The notes: generated from the letters alone by a model not told the origin. Positions 25,306-38,409 are shown, counted from the first letter of the stretch. The stretch: DNA of 55,518 bases from an uncultured Metabacillus sp. (GCF_947503125.1 NZ_CANNCR010000027.1:1-55518); one strand, 5' to 3'. A program made the numbers and translations.

Positions 25306-25346
25306 AAAAGCTTGTAAAGGAATTTTTCCTTCACAAGCTTTTTTCT
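25303..25346. terminator. bidirectional terminator
   Basis: AAAAAAGCTTGT and ACAAGCTTTTTT form the outer stem, with an inner AAGGAA/TTCCTT pair. It serves the convergent kinase and LacI genes and overlaps the stop codon of the latter. Confidence 0.85.
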
Positions 25347-26368
25347 TTTGTGACCAATGAAGATTCACGAACAACAAGCTCTGGACTTAGGATAATACGT
25401 TCGTTTTCACGATCAAATTCCAAAATTCTTTTGTGAAGAAGCTCTGCAGCATTGGAACCAATTTGACGAGCAAAAGACGACACGGTTGTTAAGGGAGGAT
25501 TTGCTAGTCTTGATTCTGGTATATTATCAAATCCAACAACAGCAATATCTTTTCCAGGGATTAAACCTGAATTTCTCATACCAAGCATAACGCCAAAAGC
25601 TACTAAATCACTAAAACTAAAAATGGCTGTCGGGGGATAATCAAGTTGTAAAACCTTCTCCACCGCTTCCATCCCGCCTTCTCTTGTTGGAGCTGAGTCG
25701 ATAATTAAGGTTGGATCGATTTCTAAACCTGCTTGCTGGAATGCCCTGCTGTAACCCTCCATTCTGTGCTTCCAAGTAGAGGATTCAGAACGACCTCCTA
25801 GAAAGGCAATTCTATGGTGGCCTTTCTTAATAAGGTGACTGACAGCCATTTGTGCCCCGCTTACATAATCAACACCTACATAATCGCAGTTTGTATCAGA
25901 TAGTTCTCTAACAGCATGCACAATTGGTATATCCAATTGTTTGATTCGATCAATTGTTTCCTTAGAAGTGCCTGAAACAGGACACAGTATAACTCCTCCA
26001 ACTCTATGTTCAAGCATTGTAGAAAGAAGTTTATCCTGCTTTACATCTGAGTCAAAAGTGGTACCAAGCAGAACGGTATACCCTTTCTTCTCTAATGCTT
26101 GATGGACACCTATCAATAATTCTGAAAAGAATGTATTAGCGATATCTGTAATAATGATTCCTACTGTGGAAGAACGCTGTGAGCGCAAATTAGCCGCAAC
26201 ACGGTCGTAAACATAACCAAGTTCACGCATTGATGCTAACACTTTTTTTCGAGTTTTTTCTGATATATTTGGACTATTTCTAACGATAAGTGAAGCGGTA
26301 GCACGAGATACACCTGCATGTTCAGCTACTTGCTGCAAGGTAACACGAGGACGTTTTTCTCGTTTCAT
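25331..26368 (-). CDS. LacI-family transcriptional regulator
   Basis: A 345-residue LacI/GalR repressor. The N-terminal helix-turn-helix is T-L-Q-Q-V-A-E-H-A-G-V-S-R-A-T-A-S-L (10-27), followed by the hinge helix R-S-Q-R-S-S near 63. The periplasmic-binding-like core includes V-G-I-I-I-T-D-I-A-N near 69, R-I-A-F-L-G-G near 186 and V-V-G-F-D-N-I-P near 283. LacI proteins bind palindromes with a central CG, as in the four sites at 22868-23263, so it is the probable regulator of the island. A degenerate related site, CTTAAATCGATTAAAA, lies at 26440-26455 upstream of its own start. Confidence 0.92.
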   Translation of the reverse strand: MKREKRPRVTLQQVAEHAGVSRATASLIVRNSPNISEKTRKKVLASMRELGYVYDRVAANLRSQRSSTVGIIITDIANTFFSELLIGVHQALEKKGYTVLLGTTFDSDVKQDKLLSTMLEHRVGGVILCPVSGTSKETIDRIKQLDIPIVHAVRELSDTNCDYVGVDYVSGAQMAVSHLIKKGHHRIAFLGGRSESSTWKHRMEGYSRAFQQAGLEIDPTLIIDSAPTREGGMEAVEKVLQLDYPPTAIFSFSDLVAFGVMLGMRNSGLIPGKDIAVVGFDNIPESRLANPPLTTVSSFARQIGSNAAELLHKRILEFDRENERIILSPELVVRESSLVTKEKSL

Positions 26369-26602
26369 AGTAAAAAATCACCTGCTAACTGCAAAATTCA
26401 TCTACTTCTTTCACTTTTAGATTTTTCAATTTCTTGCGCCTTAAATCGATTAAAACAAATCAAAAGCGACACCATTGCAACTAATTGCCTGCTAATTTTA
26501 TGTTTTGTAAGTTATATTATATGTACGATTTAAGCCACCTGTCAAATGAAAGCAAGTACTCATGTAATGAAATAGTCTTCTCAATTAGCAAATAATTATT
26601 AA

Positions 26603-26730
26603 AAAAAGCGCAAGGCGCCTGCCTATCGGCGACAAGCATAAGGCGAACAGGAATAGAAGGTGTTCTTTACCTTCAATTCCTGTTTGACTTATGACCTCGA
26701 GCCGATGGCGCCTGGAGCTAGATTCAGAAA
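26603..26730 (+). repeat. dispersed palindromic repeat, copy B
   Basis: Same element as copy A: AAAGCGCAAGGCGCC...GATGGCGCCTGGAGCTAGA, with hairpin AACAGGAAT-a-GAAGGT / ACCTTC-A-ATTCCTGTT. It lies in the gap between the LacI gene and eno (26369-26883), which otherwise holds only the truncated copy B' and the eno terminator. Confidence 0.85.
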
Positions 26731-26833
26731 CGCAAGCTATGTTAAGAAAATATATAAATTCTGATATTATAAGAAAAGCGCAAGGCGCCTGGAACGCAAG
26801 CTATGTTAAGTAAATATATAAATTCTGGTATTA
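26729..26833 (+). repeat. 41-bp direct repeat flanking a truncated copy (B') of the palindromic repeat
   Basis: A 41-bp sequence beginning AACGCAAGCTATGTTAAG occurs at 26729-26769 and again at 26793-26833 with two mismatches. Between them is AAGAAAAGCGCAAGGCGCCTGG, the left end of the palindromic element with its whole centre missing. It looks like a local duplication followed by internal deletion. Confidence 0.8.
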
Positions 26834-26834
26834 C

Positions 26835-26871
26835 AAAAAAGGAACCACCCTTTTCACCAGGCAGTTCCTTT
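26835..26871 (-). terminator. intrinsic terminator after eno
   Basis: On the minus strand AAAGGAAC pairs with GTTCCTTT (partly extended inward) and is followed by T6, 13 bp past the eno stop. Confidence 0.8.
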
Positions 26872-26883
26872 ATCGTTCTTTCC

Positions 26884-28233
<1,350 letters not shown>

Positions 28234-28302
28234 TCATTTTTCATTTTGATGTCAGAGGCCGGATTAGATACAATCGGCGATTACCGAATGTTTTTTTAAA
28301 CA

Positions 28303-30595
<2,293 letters not shown>

Positions 30596-30690
30596 TTACA
30601 CCGTCCTTATGGCATTCGAAAATGAGCAAAAAAGCAATCAAGATGTCGCGACAAATCTTGAGCGTATTTCACAACTATTTCCGAATGTTT

Positions 30691-31875
30691 TTATTTATCG
30701 TTTAATGCTACAACACCTGGAAGCTCTTTACCTTCCATAAATTCAAGAGAAGCTCCGCCGCCTGTAGAAATATGGCTCATTTTATCAGCCAAGTCAAACT
30801 TTTCGACAGCAGCAGCCGAATCTCCTCCTCCAATGACCGAATATGTATCATTTGCTTCGGCAAGTGCTTCGGCAACAGCTTTCGTTCCACCTGCAAATGC
30901 ATCTAATTCAAATACACCCATTGGTCCGTTCCAAATAACTAATTTGGATTTATTAATAACATCCGCATAAATTTCACGTGTTTTCGGACCAGCATCAAGA
31001 CCTTCCCAATCGCTTGGAATGCTGTCGATTGCAACGATTTGAGTGTTTGCGTCATTTGAGAAATCATCTGCTACAACAACATCTACCGGCATATAGAAAT
31101 TAACGCCTTTTTCTTTCGCTTGATCAAGGAAAGATTTTGCTAAATCAACTTTATCTTCTTCTAAAAGTGACTTACCAACATCATGACCTAACGCTTTAAT
31201 AAATGTATAAGCCAATCCACCGCCGATGAGTAAGTTGTCTACTTTATCAAGTAAGTTTTGAATAACACCGATTTTATCTTTAACCTTCGCACCACCGATG
31301 ATAGCTGTGAATGGACGATCAGGGTTTGATAGAGCTTTACCTAATACTTCAAGCTCTTTTTCCATTAAGAAGCCGGCAACAGCTGGAATATGCTTTGCAA
31401 TACCTTCAGTTGATGCATGGGCACGGTGTGCTGCACCAAATGCGTCATTTACATAAACATCAGCTAATTCAGCAAAAGCCTTCGCTAATTCTGGATCATT
31501 CTTTTCTTCGCCAGGATAGAAGCGTACATTTTCTAATAATAAAACGCCGCCTTCTTCTAATTTAGCAATTTCAGCTTTCACTGTTTCACCGTAAGCTTCA
31601 TCTGTTTTAACAACATTTTTGCCAAATAGCTCTTGAAGTCTTTCAGCAACTGCATTCAAGCGAAGTTCTTCCACTACTTGTCCTTTTGGACGGCCTAAAT
31701 GGCTTGCCAATACAACCTTTGCCCCTTGCTCAGTAAGGTACTGAATCGTTGGCAAAGCAGCCCGGATCCGTGTGTCATCTGTAACTTGTCCATCCTTCAT
31801 CGGTACGTTGAAATCAACGCGACAAAAGACGACTTTCCCTTTAACATCAATGTCTTTAACTGACTTCTTGTTCAT
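30691..31875 (-). CDS. pgk: phosphoglycerate kinase
   Basis: Phosphoglycerate kinase, 394 residues. R-V-D-F-N-V-P (about 19-25), S-H-L-G-R-P and [10 protein letters not shown] line the substrate side. G-G-A-K-V-K-D-K near 210 and W-N-G-P-M-G-V-F-E near 330 form the nucleotide side, and G-G-G-D-S-A-A-A lies near 365. The open frame runs upstream to 31938, but that extension is repeat-element sequence. ATG 31875 begins M-N-K-K-S-V-K-D-I and has AGGAGG upstream, so it is the real start. A palindromic repeat and a terminator separate it from gapA. Confidence 0.97.
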   Translation of the reverse strand: MNKKSVKDIDVKGKVVFCRVDFNVPMKDGQVTDDTRIRAALPTIQYLTEQGAKVVLASHLGRPKGQVVEELRLNAVAERLQELFGKNVVKTDEAYGETVKAEIAKLEEGGVLLLENVRFYPGEEKNDPELAKAFAELADVYVNDAFGAAHRAHASTEGIAKHIPAVAGFLMEKELEVLGKALSNPDRPFTAIIGGAKVKDKIGVIQNLLDKVDNLLIGGGLAYTFIKALGHDVGKSLLEEDKVDLAKSFLDQAKEKGVNFYMPVDVVVADDFSNDANTQIVAIDSIPSDWEGLDAGPKTREIYADVINKSKLVIWNGPMGVFELDAFAGGTKAVAEALAEANDTYSVIGGGDSAAAVEKFDLADKMSHISTGGGASLEFMEGKELPGVVALNDK

Positions 31876-31893
31876 GAAAAGCCCTCCTATTCG

Positions 31894-32020
31894 AAATGCG
31901 GAAGCGCCTTGACCAGCTCCGACAAGCATAAGACGCATATGAATAGAAGGCGTTCTTTGCCTTCAATTCATGTGTGGCTTATGACTCGAGGAGCTAGGCG
32001 CTGCAGCTAGACACCAAAAC
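31894..32020 (+). repeat. dispersed palindromic repeat, copy C
   Basis: AAATGCGGAAGCGCCTTGAC...GGAGCTAGGCGCTGCAGCTAG, with hairpin CATATGAAT-a-GAAGGC / GCCTTC-A-ATTCATGTG. It sits in the gapA-pgk gap and ends 18 bp from the pgk start codon, so its RNA would form the 5' leader of pgk on the minus strand. Confidence 0.85.
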
Positions 32021-32055
32021 TTCAGTGTCAAAACTTAGAGTCAAAAACAACAAAA

Positions 32056-32078
32056 GGAAAGGGGATGAACCCCTTTCC
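32056..32078 (-). terminator. intrinsic terminator after gapA
   Basis: GGAAAGGGG pairs with CCCCTTTCC around a five-base loop, followed on the minus strand by TTTTGTTG. It would uncouple cggR-gapA expression from the rest of the glycolytic genes. Confidence 0.8.
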
Positions 32079-32137
32079 CCGTTTATGATTATACCCTTAT
32101 TTAGTTCATTCTTAAAACAAGAATTTCTTCTTAAGGA

Positions 32138-33160
<1,023 letters not shown>

Positions 33161-33255
33161 TTAATTATGTTCAAGGCTTAAACCTTTGAACGTTAAATAC
33201 AAAATTAGTTGTTTGATCCCTTAATTAGGAATAAAACATATATAATTAGGGATAA

Positions 33256-34275
33256 TTAATCCCTTATTAACTCATTTGCGGCACCTTCATCTGTAACAAG
33301 AACAGAATCTAACCCTTGTTTCATATAGGCTTTTATTGCCTTTGCTTTAGATGCACCGCCGGCAACTGCGATAACATCCGGCACTTCACCAACGTCATCA
33401 AGCTGAATCCCCACCGTTTGCACCTTATGTACAATTTCACCCTCTTGATCAAAATAATAGCCAAACGCTTCTGCAACAGCATTTCCGTTTATGATTTTCA
33501 GCATATCCTTTTCCGAAGTTCTCCGGCGCTCTGCCATTGTCTTAGCGTCTCCTATTCCATGTATGACCATACTTGGGGATTTCATTGTCGTAAGAAGCTC
33601 TTTGATTGAGGGTTCCTCAATAATCGATTGGTAAGCTTCCTTGCTTAGCTGGTCTGGGACATGCAAAAGCCGATAATTTCCGCTAGCACGTTCAGCCATC
33701 TTTGCACAGATTGTGTTCGCTTGATTCTCCACTGTCTCTCCCAGCCCGCCTCGTGCAGGGACAAAAAGAATTTCACGATTTTTACTGTCAGGAGTCATCA
33801 TTTCCGCAACAGCGGCTAGTGTGGTTCCTCCGGTAACAGCGACGATATTATTCCCGTCCAATCGTTTTTTTATACATGACACACATGCTCTTCCCATTTC
33901 TTTTTTAACCCATGGGGATTGATCACTATCTCCAGAAACGACGATCACTTTATTAAGATTAAATTTCTCCTTTAAGGTATTTTCCAAAAGAGATAATCCT
34001 AAAACATCCTTCATCATTTCTTCGAGATCCGACAAAAGAGATTTTCCTTCCTTTGTTAAGCTCATACCTGAAGTGTGAATATCAACCAAATTCTGATCTT
34101 TCAGAAATTGAACTTCATTTCTAAGTATTCGTTCACTTAACCCAAGGCTAGTTGAGAGACTTCTGCGTCCAATCGGCTGCATTAATCGAATGTATTGCAG
34201 AACTTGATAGCGTTTTTGCATAACCTCTAAAAGGTCAGGCAATAATTTTTTTTGTACTTCTATTAATGATTTCAT
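33256..34275 (-). CDS. cggR: central glycolytic genes regulator CggR
   Basis: CggR, about 339 residues, the SorC-family repressor of the gapA operon that responds to fructose-1,6-bisphosphate. The N-terminal helix-turn-helix contains G-R-R-S-L-S-T-S-L-G-L-S-E-R near 40. The sugar-phosphate domain has V-V-S-G-D-S-D-Q-S-P-W-V-K, V-T-G-G-T-T near 152 and V-A-G-G-A-S-K near 312. The frame starts at 34347, but ATG 34275 (M-K-S-L-I-E-V-Q-K-K) aligns with the known family start and lies after the operator, so it is preferred. The operator lies 28 bp upstream. Confidence 0.95.
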   Translation of the reverse strand: MKSLIEVQKKLLPDLLEVMQKRYQVLQYIRLMQPIGRRSLSTSLGLSERILRNEVQFLKDQNLVDIHTSGMSLTKEGKSLLSDLEEMMKDVLGLSLLENTLKEKFNLNKVIVVSGDSDQSPWVKKEMGRACVSCIKKRLDGNNIVAVTGGTTLAAVAEMMTPDSKNREILFVPARGGLGETVENQANTICAKMAERASGNYRLLHVPDQLSKEAYQSIIEEPSIKELLTTMKSPSMVIHGIGDAKTMAERRRTSEKDMLKIINGNAVAEAFGYYFDQEGEIVHKVQTVGIQLDDVGEVPDVIAVAGGASKAKAIKAYMKQGLDSVLVTDEGAANELIRD

Positions 34276-34302
34276 TTTGCTATCCCTTTCTGAGTCGAAC
34301 TG

Positions 34303-34338
34303 GACCAATATCGTCCCGCTATGACTTATTATGTCCCA
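34303..34338 (-). promoter_or_regulatory. CggR operator
   Basis: On the minus strand TGGGAC-N6-AGTC-N4-CGGGAC-N6-GGTC fits the known CggR pattern CGGGAC-N6-TGTC-N4-CGGGAC-N6-TGTC with three substitutions. It lies between the upstream terminator and the cggR start codon, as in B. subtilis, where CggR blocks the promoter-proximal polymerase. Confidence 0.85.
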
Positions 34339-34345
34339 CTCACTC

Positions 34346-34384
34346 AAAAAAAAATCTCCCTGCTACAATTTCATTTTAACAGGG
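34346..34384 (-). terminator. intrinsic terminator after the glutaredoxin gene
   Basis: CCCTGTTA pairs with TAGCAGGG (one G.U) around an 11-base loop and is followed by nine T on the minus strand, just before the CggR operator. Confidence 0.8.
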
Positions 34385-34419
34385 TAAAATCGGAGTTTCA
34401 AGAATTGTTTCTTAAAGTT

Positions 34420-34653
34420 TTAAAGTAAGCGTTTTCTAATTGCATCTTTTTCCAATATTCCATATGAGACAACCTCATCATCAATTTTCACGACCGGAAT
34501 CATAATTTGATAAAGCTCTAATAACCGATCATCCTGATAAATGTCCACAATCTCATATTCAAATGGAAGATCTTTTTGAATGTCCTTTAAAATCCCAAGG
34601 CCCTTATCACATAATGAGCAATTTTCTTTTGAGTAAAAAATGACCTTTTTCAT
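34420..34653 (-). CDS. glutaredoxin-family protein
   Basis: A 77-residue thioredoxin-fold protein with the redox motif C-S-L-C near residue 12. I-P-V-V-K-I-D lies near 53, supplying the cis-proline. Length and pattern fit the short glutaredoxin-like proteins of Bacilli rather than classical glutaredoxin. It is co-oriented with rpoN upstream and cggR downstream but has its own terminator. The partner is unknown. Confidence 0.88.
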   Translation of the reverse strand: MKKVIFYSKENCSLCDKGLGILKDIQKDLPFEYEIVDIYQDDRLLELYQIMIPVVKIDDEVVSYGILEKDAIRKRLL

Positions 34654-34800
34654 GTTAACTCCTAGCCTTTCTCAAATTATGTACTGTTTATGGCTTTGTA
34701 TAACTTGCAAGCTTGTTGTCTGTTTCCTTCGCTCACTGATATATGGTCCGGGAGTCCCAACAACTATGCACCTGCAAGGTCTCCCCCTTTTCCCGCCAAG

Positions 34801-36090
34801 CTAATACTGTCTTCTTATTGCAGATGTAGGAACATTCAGCTGTTCGCGGTATTTTGTAACCGTTCTTCTTGAAATAGTTATACCATACCTCGTTTTTAGC
34901 TCATTTGCAATTTTTTGATCTGAAAAAGGCTTCTTTTTATCTTCAGATTGAATTAATTCCTGAAGCTTCATTTTGACAGATGCAGTTGAAATTTCTCCAT
35001 TGTCTTCATCAAGCTTATTGGAAAAGAATGATTTCATGCTTAGTAGCCCTTGTGGGGTTTGAACAAATTTATCCTTGATTGTTCTACTGACTGTCGATTC
35101 GTGAATTTCTAAAATATCTGCTACATCTTTAAGCGTTAACGGCTTAAGGACCGTTTTACCGTGAACGAAAAATTCCCTCTGTTTTTGGGCAATGACCTTC
35201 ATCACATTCATCATGGTTTCTTTTCGTTGCTCGATTGCTCGTTGCAGCCATTTCCCTTGTGATAGTTTTTTAGAATAATAATCTTTCGTTTCTGAATCCA
35301 ATACTGGATTAGATGGTTCTAAGGGCTCACTGACAATTAATTGTGGAAGAAGTTCATCATTAAAGATGATCTGCAGCTTGTTATTTGCCCTTTTCACAAT
35401 AATATCAGGTGTCACATACCCTTCTTCATCACTTTCATATTTCAACCCCGGCCGCGGCTCAAGCTTTTTAATTTCATCCTGAATTTCTTGGATGTCACTG
35501 ATCGAAATATTTATCTTCTTTGCGAGGTCTTTCCATGATTTTTCTGCAAACGAACGGAAATGATCAGAAATAATCGTTTCAGCAAGCGTGTTCCTGACCG
35601 GCAATCGCCTTAGCTGCAATAAAATGCATTCTTGCAAAGAACGGGCCCCAATACCTGCTGGCTCCAGGCTTTGGAGAAAATACAGCTTGCTTTCTAACAA
35701 TTCTTCCTGAACATTTAATACTTTTGCCAGGTCAGCAAGATCATCCTTTAAATACCCATTTGCATCAAGCGCGTCAATTAATAAATCAAGACAAGCGCGT
35801 TCGGTCTTATCCAACGAAAAATCAATTAGCTGATTACGCAAATGGTCTCGTAAACTCGTTTTCTCTTTAAAAGTATTTTCAATAAAGGATTGTTTATCAG
35901 ATTTGGCACTTTTCTTCCGAAAACGCGAGCTATAGGTTTCTTTCACTTCAATGAGAGGATTTTCCATTGTAAGTTCCTGGACATAAGAAAGGAGATCAGC
36001 AGAGGAATACTGCAATAGAGTAATAGCTTGCTGCAGTTCTTGAGTCATCTTTAGTTTTAACGTTTGTTCTTGAATTAACCCAATTTTCAT
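34801..36090 (-). CDS. rpoN: RNA polymerase sigma-54 factor
   Basis: Sigma-54 (SigL), 429 residues, which directs enhancer-dependent transcription from -24/-12 promoters. The N-terminal region I is Gln/Leu rich (L-K-M-T-Q-E-L-Q-Q-A-I-T-L-L-Q). The core-binding domain covers roughly 80-290. The helix-turn-helix is L-K-D-V-A-D-I-L-E-I-H-E-S-T-V-S-R near 328. The RpoN box reads S-R-R-T-V-T-K-Y-R-E near 407. AGGAGGAG precedes the ATG. No sigma-54 activator gene or -24/-12 promoter is evident in the window. Confidence 0.96.
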   Translation of the reverse strand: MKIGLIQEQTLKLKMTQELQQAITLLQYSSADLLSYVQELTMENPLIEVKETYSSRFRKKSAKSDKQSFIENTFKEKTSLRDHLRNQLIDFSLDKTERACLDLLIDALDANGYLKDDLADLAKVLNVQEELLESKLYFLQSLEPAGIGARSLQECILLQLRRLPVRNTLAETIISDHFRSFAEKSWKDLAKKINISISDIQEIQDEIKKLEPRPGLKYESDEEGYVTPDIIVKRANNKLQIIFNDELLPQLIVSEPLEPSNPVLDSETKDYYSKKLSQGKWLQRAIEQRKETMMNVMKVIAQKQREFFVHGKTVLKPLTLKDVADILEIHESTVSRTIKDKFVQTPQGLLSMKSFFSNKLDEDNGEISTASVKMKLQELIQSEDKKKPFSDQKIANELKTRYGITISRRTVTKYREQLNVPTSAIRRQY

Positions 36091-36525
36091 TTTAACTCCT
36101 CCTATAACTACATTTTACTCAAAATTATGAAAAAACGTACTTCGTTAAGCGTGATCACCTTGATCAGCAGCATACTAACCAAACAATCTGTAAAAAGTCC
36201 CAGGCATTTGAGCTAGGGCAAAAGTAAAACGCTTACAATTTACTGAAGCTAAATAACAGCTTTCTAAGCTAATCTAACTACCCATCATTAATTATCCTAC
36301 TACATGCTTATGTTTTTGTCATAAAAAAATGCTGAAATTAGAAGAATTATCGCTAAAACGAGTATAATTTTTAGTCTGGTTCTTCTTAAAATTTCTTGAA
36401 TTGTTACATTGCTATAAAGGAATGTTTAATAATGGAAACATCCAGTTTGCCGATTGCTTCAAAGTGCAAAAATTGTTTGAAATCATAATAATTTAATCGC
36501 ATCAAAGTTTACGAAAACAGCCTAA
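36091..36525. other. gene-free region upstream of rpoN
   Basis: About 435 bp between the rpoN start and the terminator of the GGDEF/EAL gene. All frames are short. It should contain the rpoN promoter, but I cannot fix one with confidence, and I see no repeat or RNA motif. Confidence 0.5.
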
Positions 36526-36564
36526 AATAACGGGGCTGCCTAAAGGTGGTTCAGCCCCGTTATT
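36526..36564. terminator. strong hairpin after the GGDEF/EAL gene
   Basis: AATAACGGGGCTG and CAGCCCCGTTATT form a perfect 13-bp stem with a 13-base loop, 28 bp past the stop codon of the minus-strand gene. The trailing T-run is short. Confidence 0.75.
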
Positions 36565-36591
36565 TACTTCTCTTTGTCTAGTCGTTTAGCT

Positions 36592-37890
36592 TTATTGTCC
36601 AAAAAATGAATCAATGATCTCTTCAAATAAGCTTGAAGGGACAGGCTTACTAAAGTAATAACCTTGACTTTCATTACAAAGATGTTGCTGAAGAAATTCA
36701 AGATGTTCCCTATTTTCTATTCCTTCTGCAACCACGTTTAAATTTAAGTTATGGGCCATGGAAATAATCGTTTTTACAATCGTTTCATCGTGATAATTAT
36801 TGTGAAGCTCTCGAACAAAAGACTGATCGATTTTTAACGTATTAACAGGAAACCTTTTTAAATAATTCAACGAGCTGAATCCTGTTCCAAAATCATCGAT
36901 GCTAATTCTGACGCCCAGGCATTTTAATTCCCGTAACGTAGTGATGGCCCGTTCAATATCTGCTGTCATGCTTTCTGTTATTTCAAGCTCTAAATACTGC
37001 GGTTCCAGTCCTGTTCTCTTTAGAATATCTGCAATAGCATCAACAAGATTTGCCCTGGAGAATTGTCGTGCTGATAAATTAACAGATATGATAAATCCTG
37101 AAAAACCTTTCTTATGCCATTCCTTCGCCTGGATGCAAGCAGTATACATGGCCCATTCACCAATGAAAAGAATTTGCCCTGTTTCCTCTGCTATTGGAAT
37201 AAATTTCTCAGGCGGAATCATTCCCCATTTTGGATGGTTCCAGCGTATTAAAGCCTCGGCGCCAATAATGCGGCCTGATTTAAGATTAACCCTTGGCTGA
37301 TAATGCAAAACGAGTTGTTTTTTATCGATCGCTTTATGCAATTCCATTTCCAGTTGTAAAGAATTATAGCTGCTGTCTTCCTTTATCAATGAGTAAAATT
37401 TATATGTTTTCTTACCGGCCGACTTTGCCTGGTACATCGCAAAATCGGCATGTTTGATAACTTTCTCCACAGTATCGCCATCATCAGGATATAAGCTGAT
37501 TCCAATACTTGGAGAAGTAAAAACATCATATTGATTTATTTTATGCGGCACTGATAAAACTTGAATCATTCGTTCGGCCACTTTAGCTGCCTCATCACGA
37601 TCGGCATCCTCCAAAATCACGATAAACTCATCTCCGCCCTGACGGAAAATTTCATCCTTTGCTTTTACAGAACCTCGCAATCGTTTTGCTACTTCTTTTA
37701 ATAAAAGATCGCCCATCGCATGCCCCAATGTATCATTAATTACTTTAAAACGATCAAGGTCAATAAATAAAATGGCTTTTTTAACCTCTTTGTTTCCTTC
37801 ATGTTCCAAACAAGTTGAGAGATATTTTTCAAGCATATTTCTGCTAGGTAAATCTGTTAAATAATCGTGGTATGCCAAATGTTGAATCAT
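36592..37890 (-). CDS. GGDEF-EAL cyclic-di-GMP enzyme without sensor domain
   Basis: A 432-residue cytoplasmic protein with a diguanylate cyclase domain (about 1-165) and a phosphodiesterase domain (about 180-430). The active loop R-Q-G-G-D-E-F lies near 83 and the inhibitory-site region is ordinary. The second domain has E-A-L-I-R-W near 218 and later E-I-T-E-S, D-D-F-G-T-G and E-G-I-E, so both halves look catalytically competent. It begins M-I-Q-H-L-A-Y-H-D-Y-L-T-D-L-P-S-R, the linker that normally follows a PAS or membrane sensor, and an in-frame TGA closes the frame 14 codons upstream. The spacing to a ribosome binding site is poor. It may be an N-terminally truncated descendant of a sensor-GGDEF-EAL protein. 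Confidence 0.88.
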   Translation of the reverse strand: MIQHLAYHDYLTDLPSRNMLEKYLSTCLEHEGNKEVKKAILFIDLDRFKVINDTLGHAMGDLLLKEVAKRLRGSVKAKDEIFRQGGDEFIVILEDADRDEAAKVAERMIQVLSVPHKINQYDVFTSPSIGISLYPDDGDTVEKVIKHADFAMYQAKSAGKKTYKFYSLIKEDSSYNSLQLEMELHKAIDKKQLVLHYQPRVNLKSGRIIGAEALIRWNHPKWGMIPPEKFIPIAEETGQILFIGEWAMYTACIQAKEWHKKGFSGFIISVNLSARQFSRANLVDAIADILKRTGLEPQYLELEITESMTADIERAITTLRELKCLGVRISIDDFGTGFSSLNYLKRFPVNTLKIDQSFVRELHNNYHDETIVKTIISMAHNLNLNVVAEGIENREHLEFLQQHLCNESQGYYFSKPVPSSLFEEIIDSFFGQ

Positions 37891-38085
37891 ATCCTGAGCA
37901 AAAAATTGTTTCGAGAAGAACCTAATTGTTCAACATGTGGCAGGGCAATCAAAGGTGATGAGCTTGTTTATGTAAAATTGCGTTACCCAAAACGGCGAGG
38001 TATGACTGAAATAAAAGCCTATTTAAAAAATGAAGGAAGATTTATTTGTGAAGAATGTTTCCAAAATAAAAATAGCAAGAGTTGA
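37867..38085 (+). CDS. small zinc-ribbon-like protein with two CxxC motifs
   Basis: A 72-residue frame with C-S-T-C near 21 and C-E-E-C near 62 around a basic central part (Y-P-K-R-R-G-M-T-E-I-K-A). This looks like a small zinc-ribbon protein common in Bacilli, whose function is unknown. The real start is uncertain: GTG 37867 and ATG 37879 lack a clear ribosome binding site, and TTG 37906 would start closer to the conserved part. Its 5' end overlaps the start of the divergent GGDEF/EAL gene, and its stop lies in a terminator hairpin. Confidence 0.6.
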   Translation: MVCQMLNHILSKKLFREEPNCSTCGRAIKGDELVYVKLRYPKRRGMTEIKAYLKNEGRFICEECFQNKNSKS

Positions 38086-38108
38086 GCTAATCTCAACCCT
38101 TGCTATTT
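38070..38108. terminator. bidirectional terminator
   Basis: AAATAGCAAG (38070-38079) pairs with CTTGCTATTT (38099-38108), with an inner GTTGAG/CTCAAC stem. It ends the zinc-ribbon gene and also follows the tRNA-Arg on the other strand. Confidence 0.8.
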
Positions 38109-38112
38109 ACGA

Positions 38113-38188
38113 CGCGCTCGGAGGGATTCGAACCCCCGGCAGACGTGGTACCGGAAACCACCGCTCTATCCAACTGAGCTACGAGCGC
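38113..38188 (-). tRNA. tRNA-Arg (anticodon CCG)
   Basis: A complete cloverleaf on the minus strand. The acceptor is GCGCTCG with CGAGCGC, the D arm GCTC...GAGC and the anticodon arm GTGGT-TTCCGGT-ACCAC with CCG at 34-36. The T arm has loop TTCGAAT, and the discriminator is G. CCA is not encoded. The gene is adjacent to clpP as I recall for B. subtilis trnQ-Arg. It reads the rare CGG codon. Confidence 0.95.
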
Positions 38189-38409
38189 ATATTATTGTCA
38201 GTAAGGAAAATTATACGGGAAACAGCAGAGAATTTCAACTGTCTTTTTATAGTAAAATAACGAAAATATGTGTTATTACGTTAAACACGGATTTTCATGA
38301 TTTAATCTGTTTGAAATACTGGAAATGTGGGAAACATGATTACATGTTATGATGATGTAGTACATATTATAGGATAAACATGGTTAAAAAGGTTTTTATA
38401 GTCTTTTCG

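Noticed and set aside
31876-31938. Upstream extension of the phosphoglycerate kinase frame
   Set aside because: The extension translates part of the dispersed repeat, and the internal ATG at 31875 has a strong ribosome binding site and the family N-terminus.
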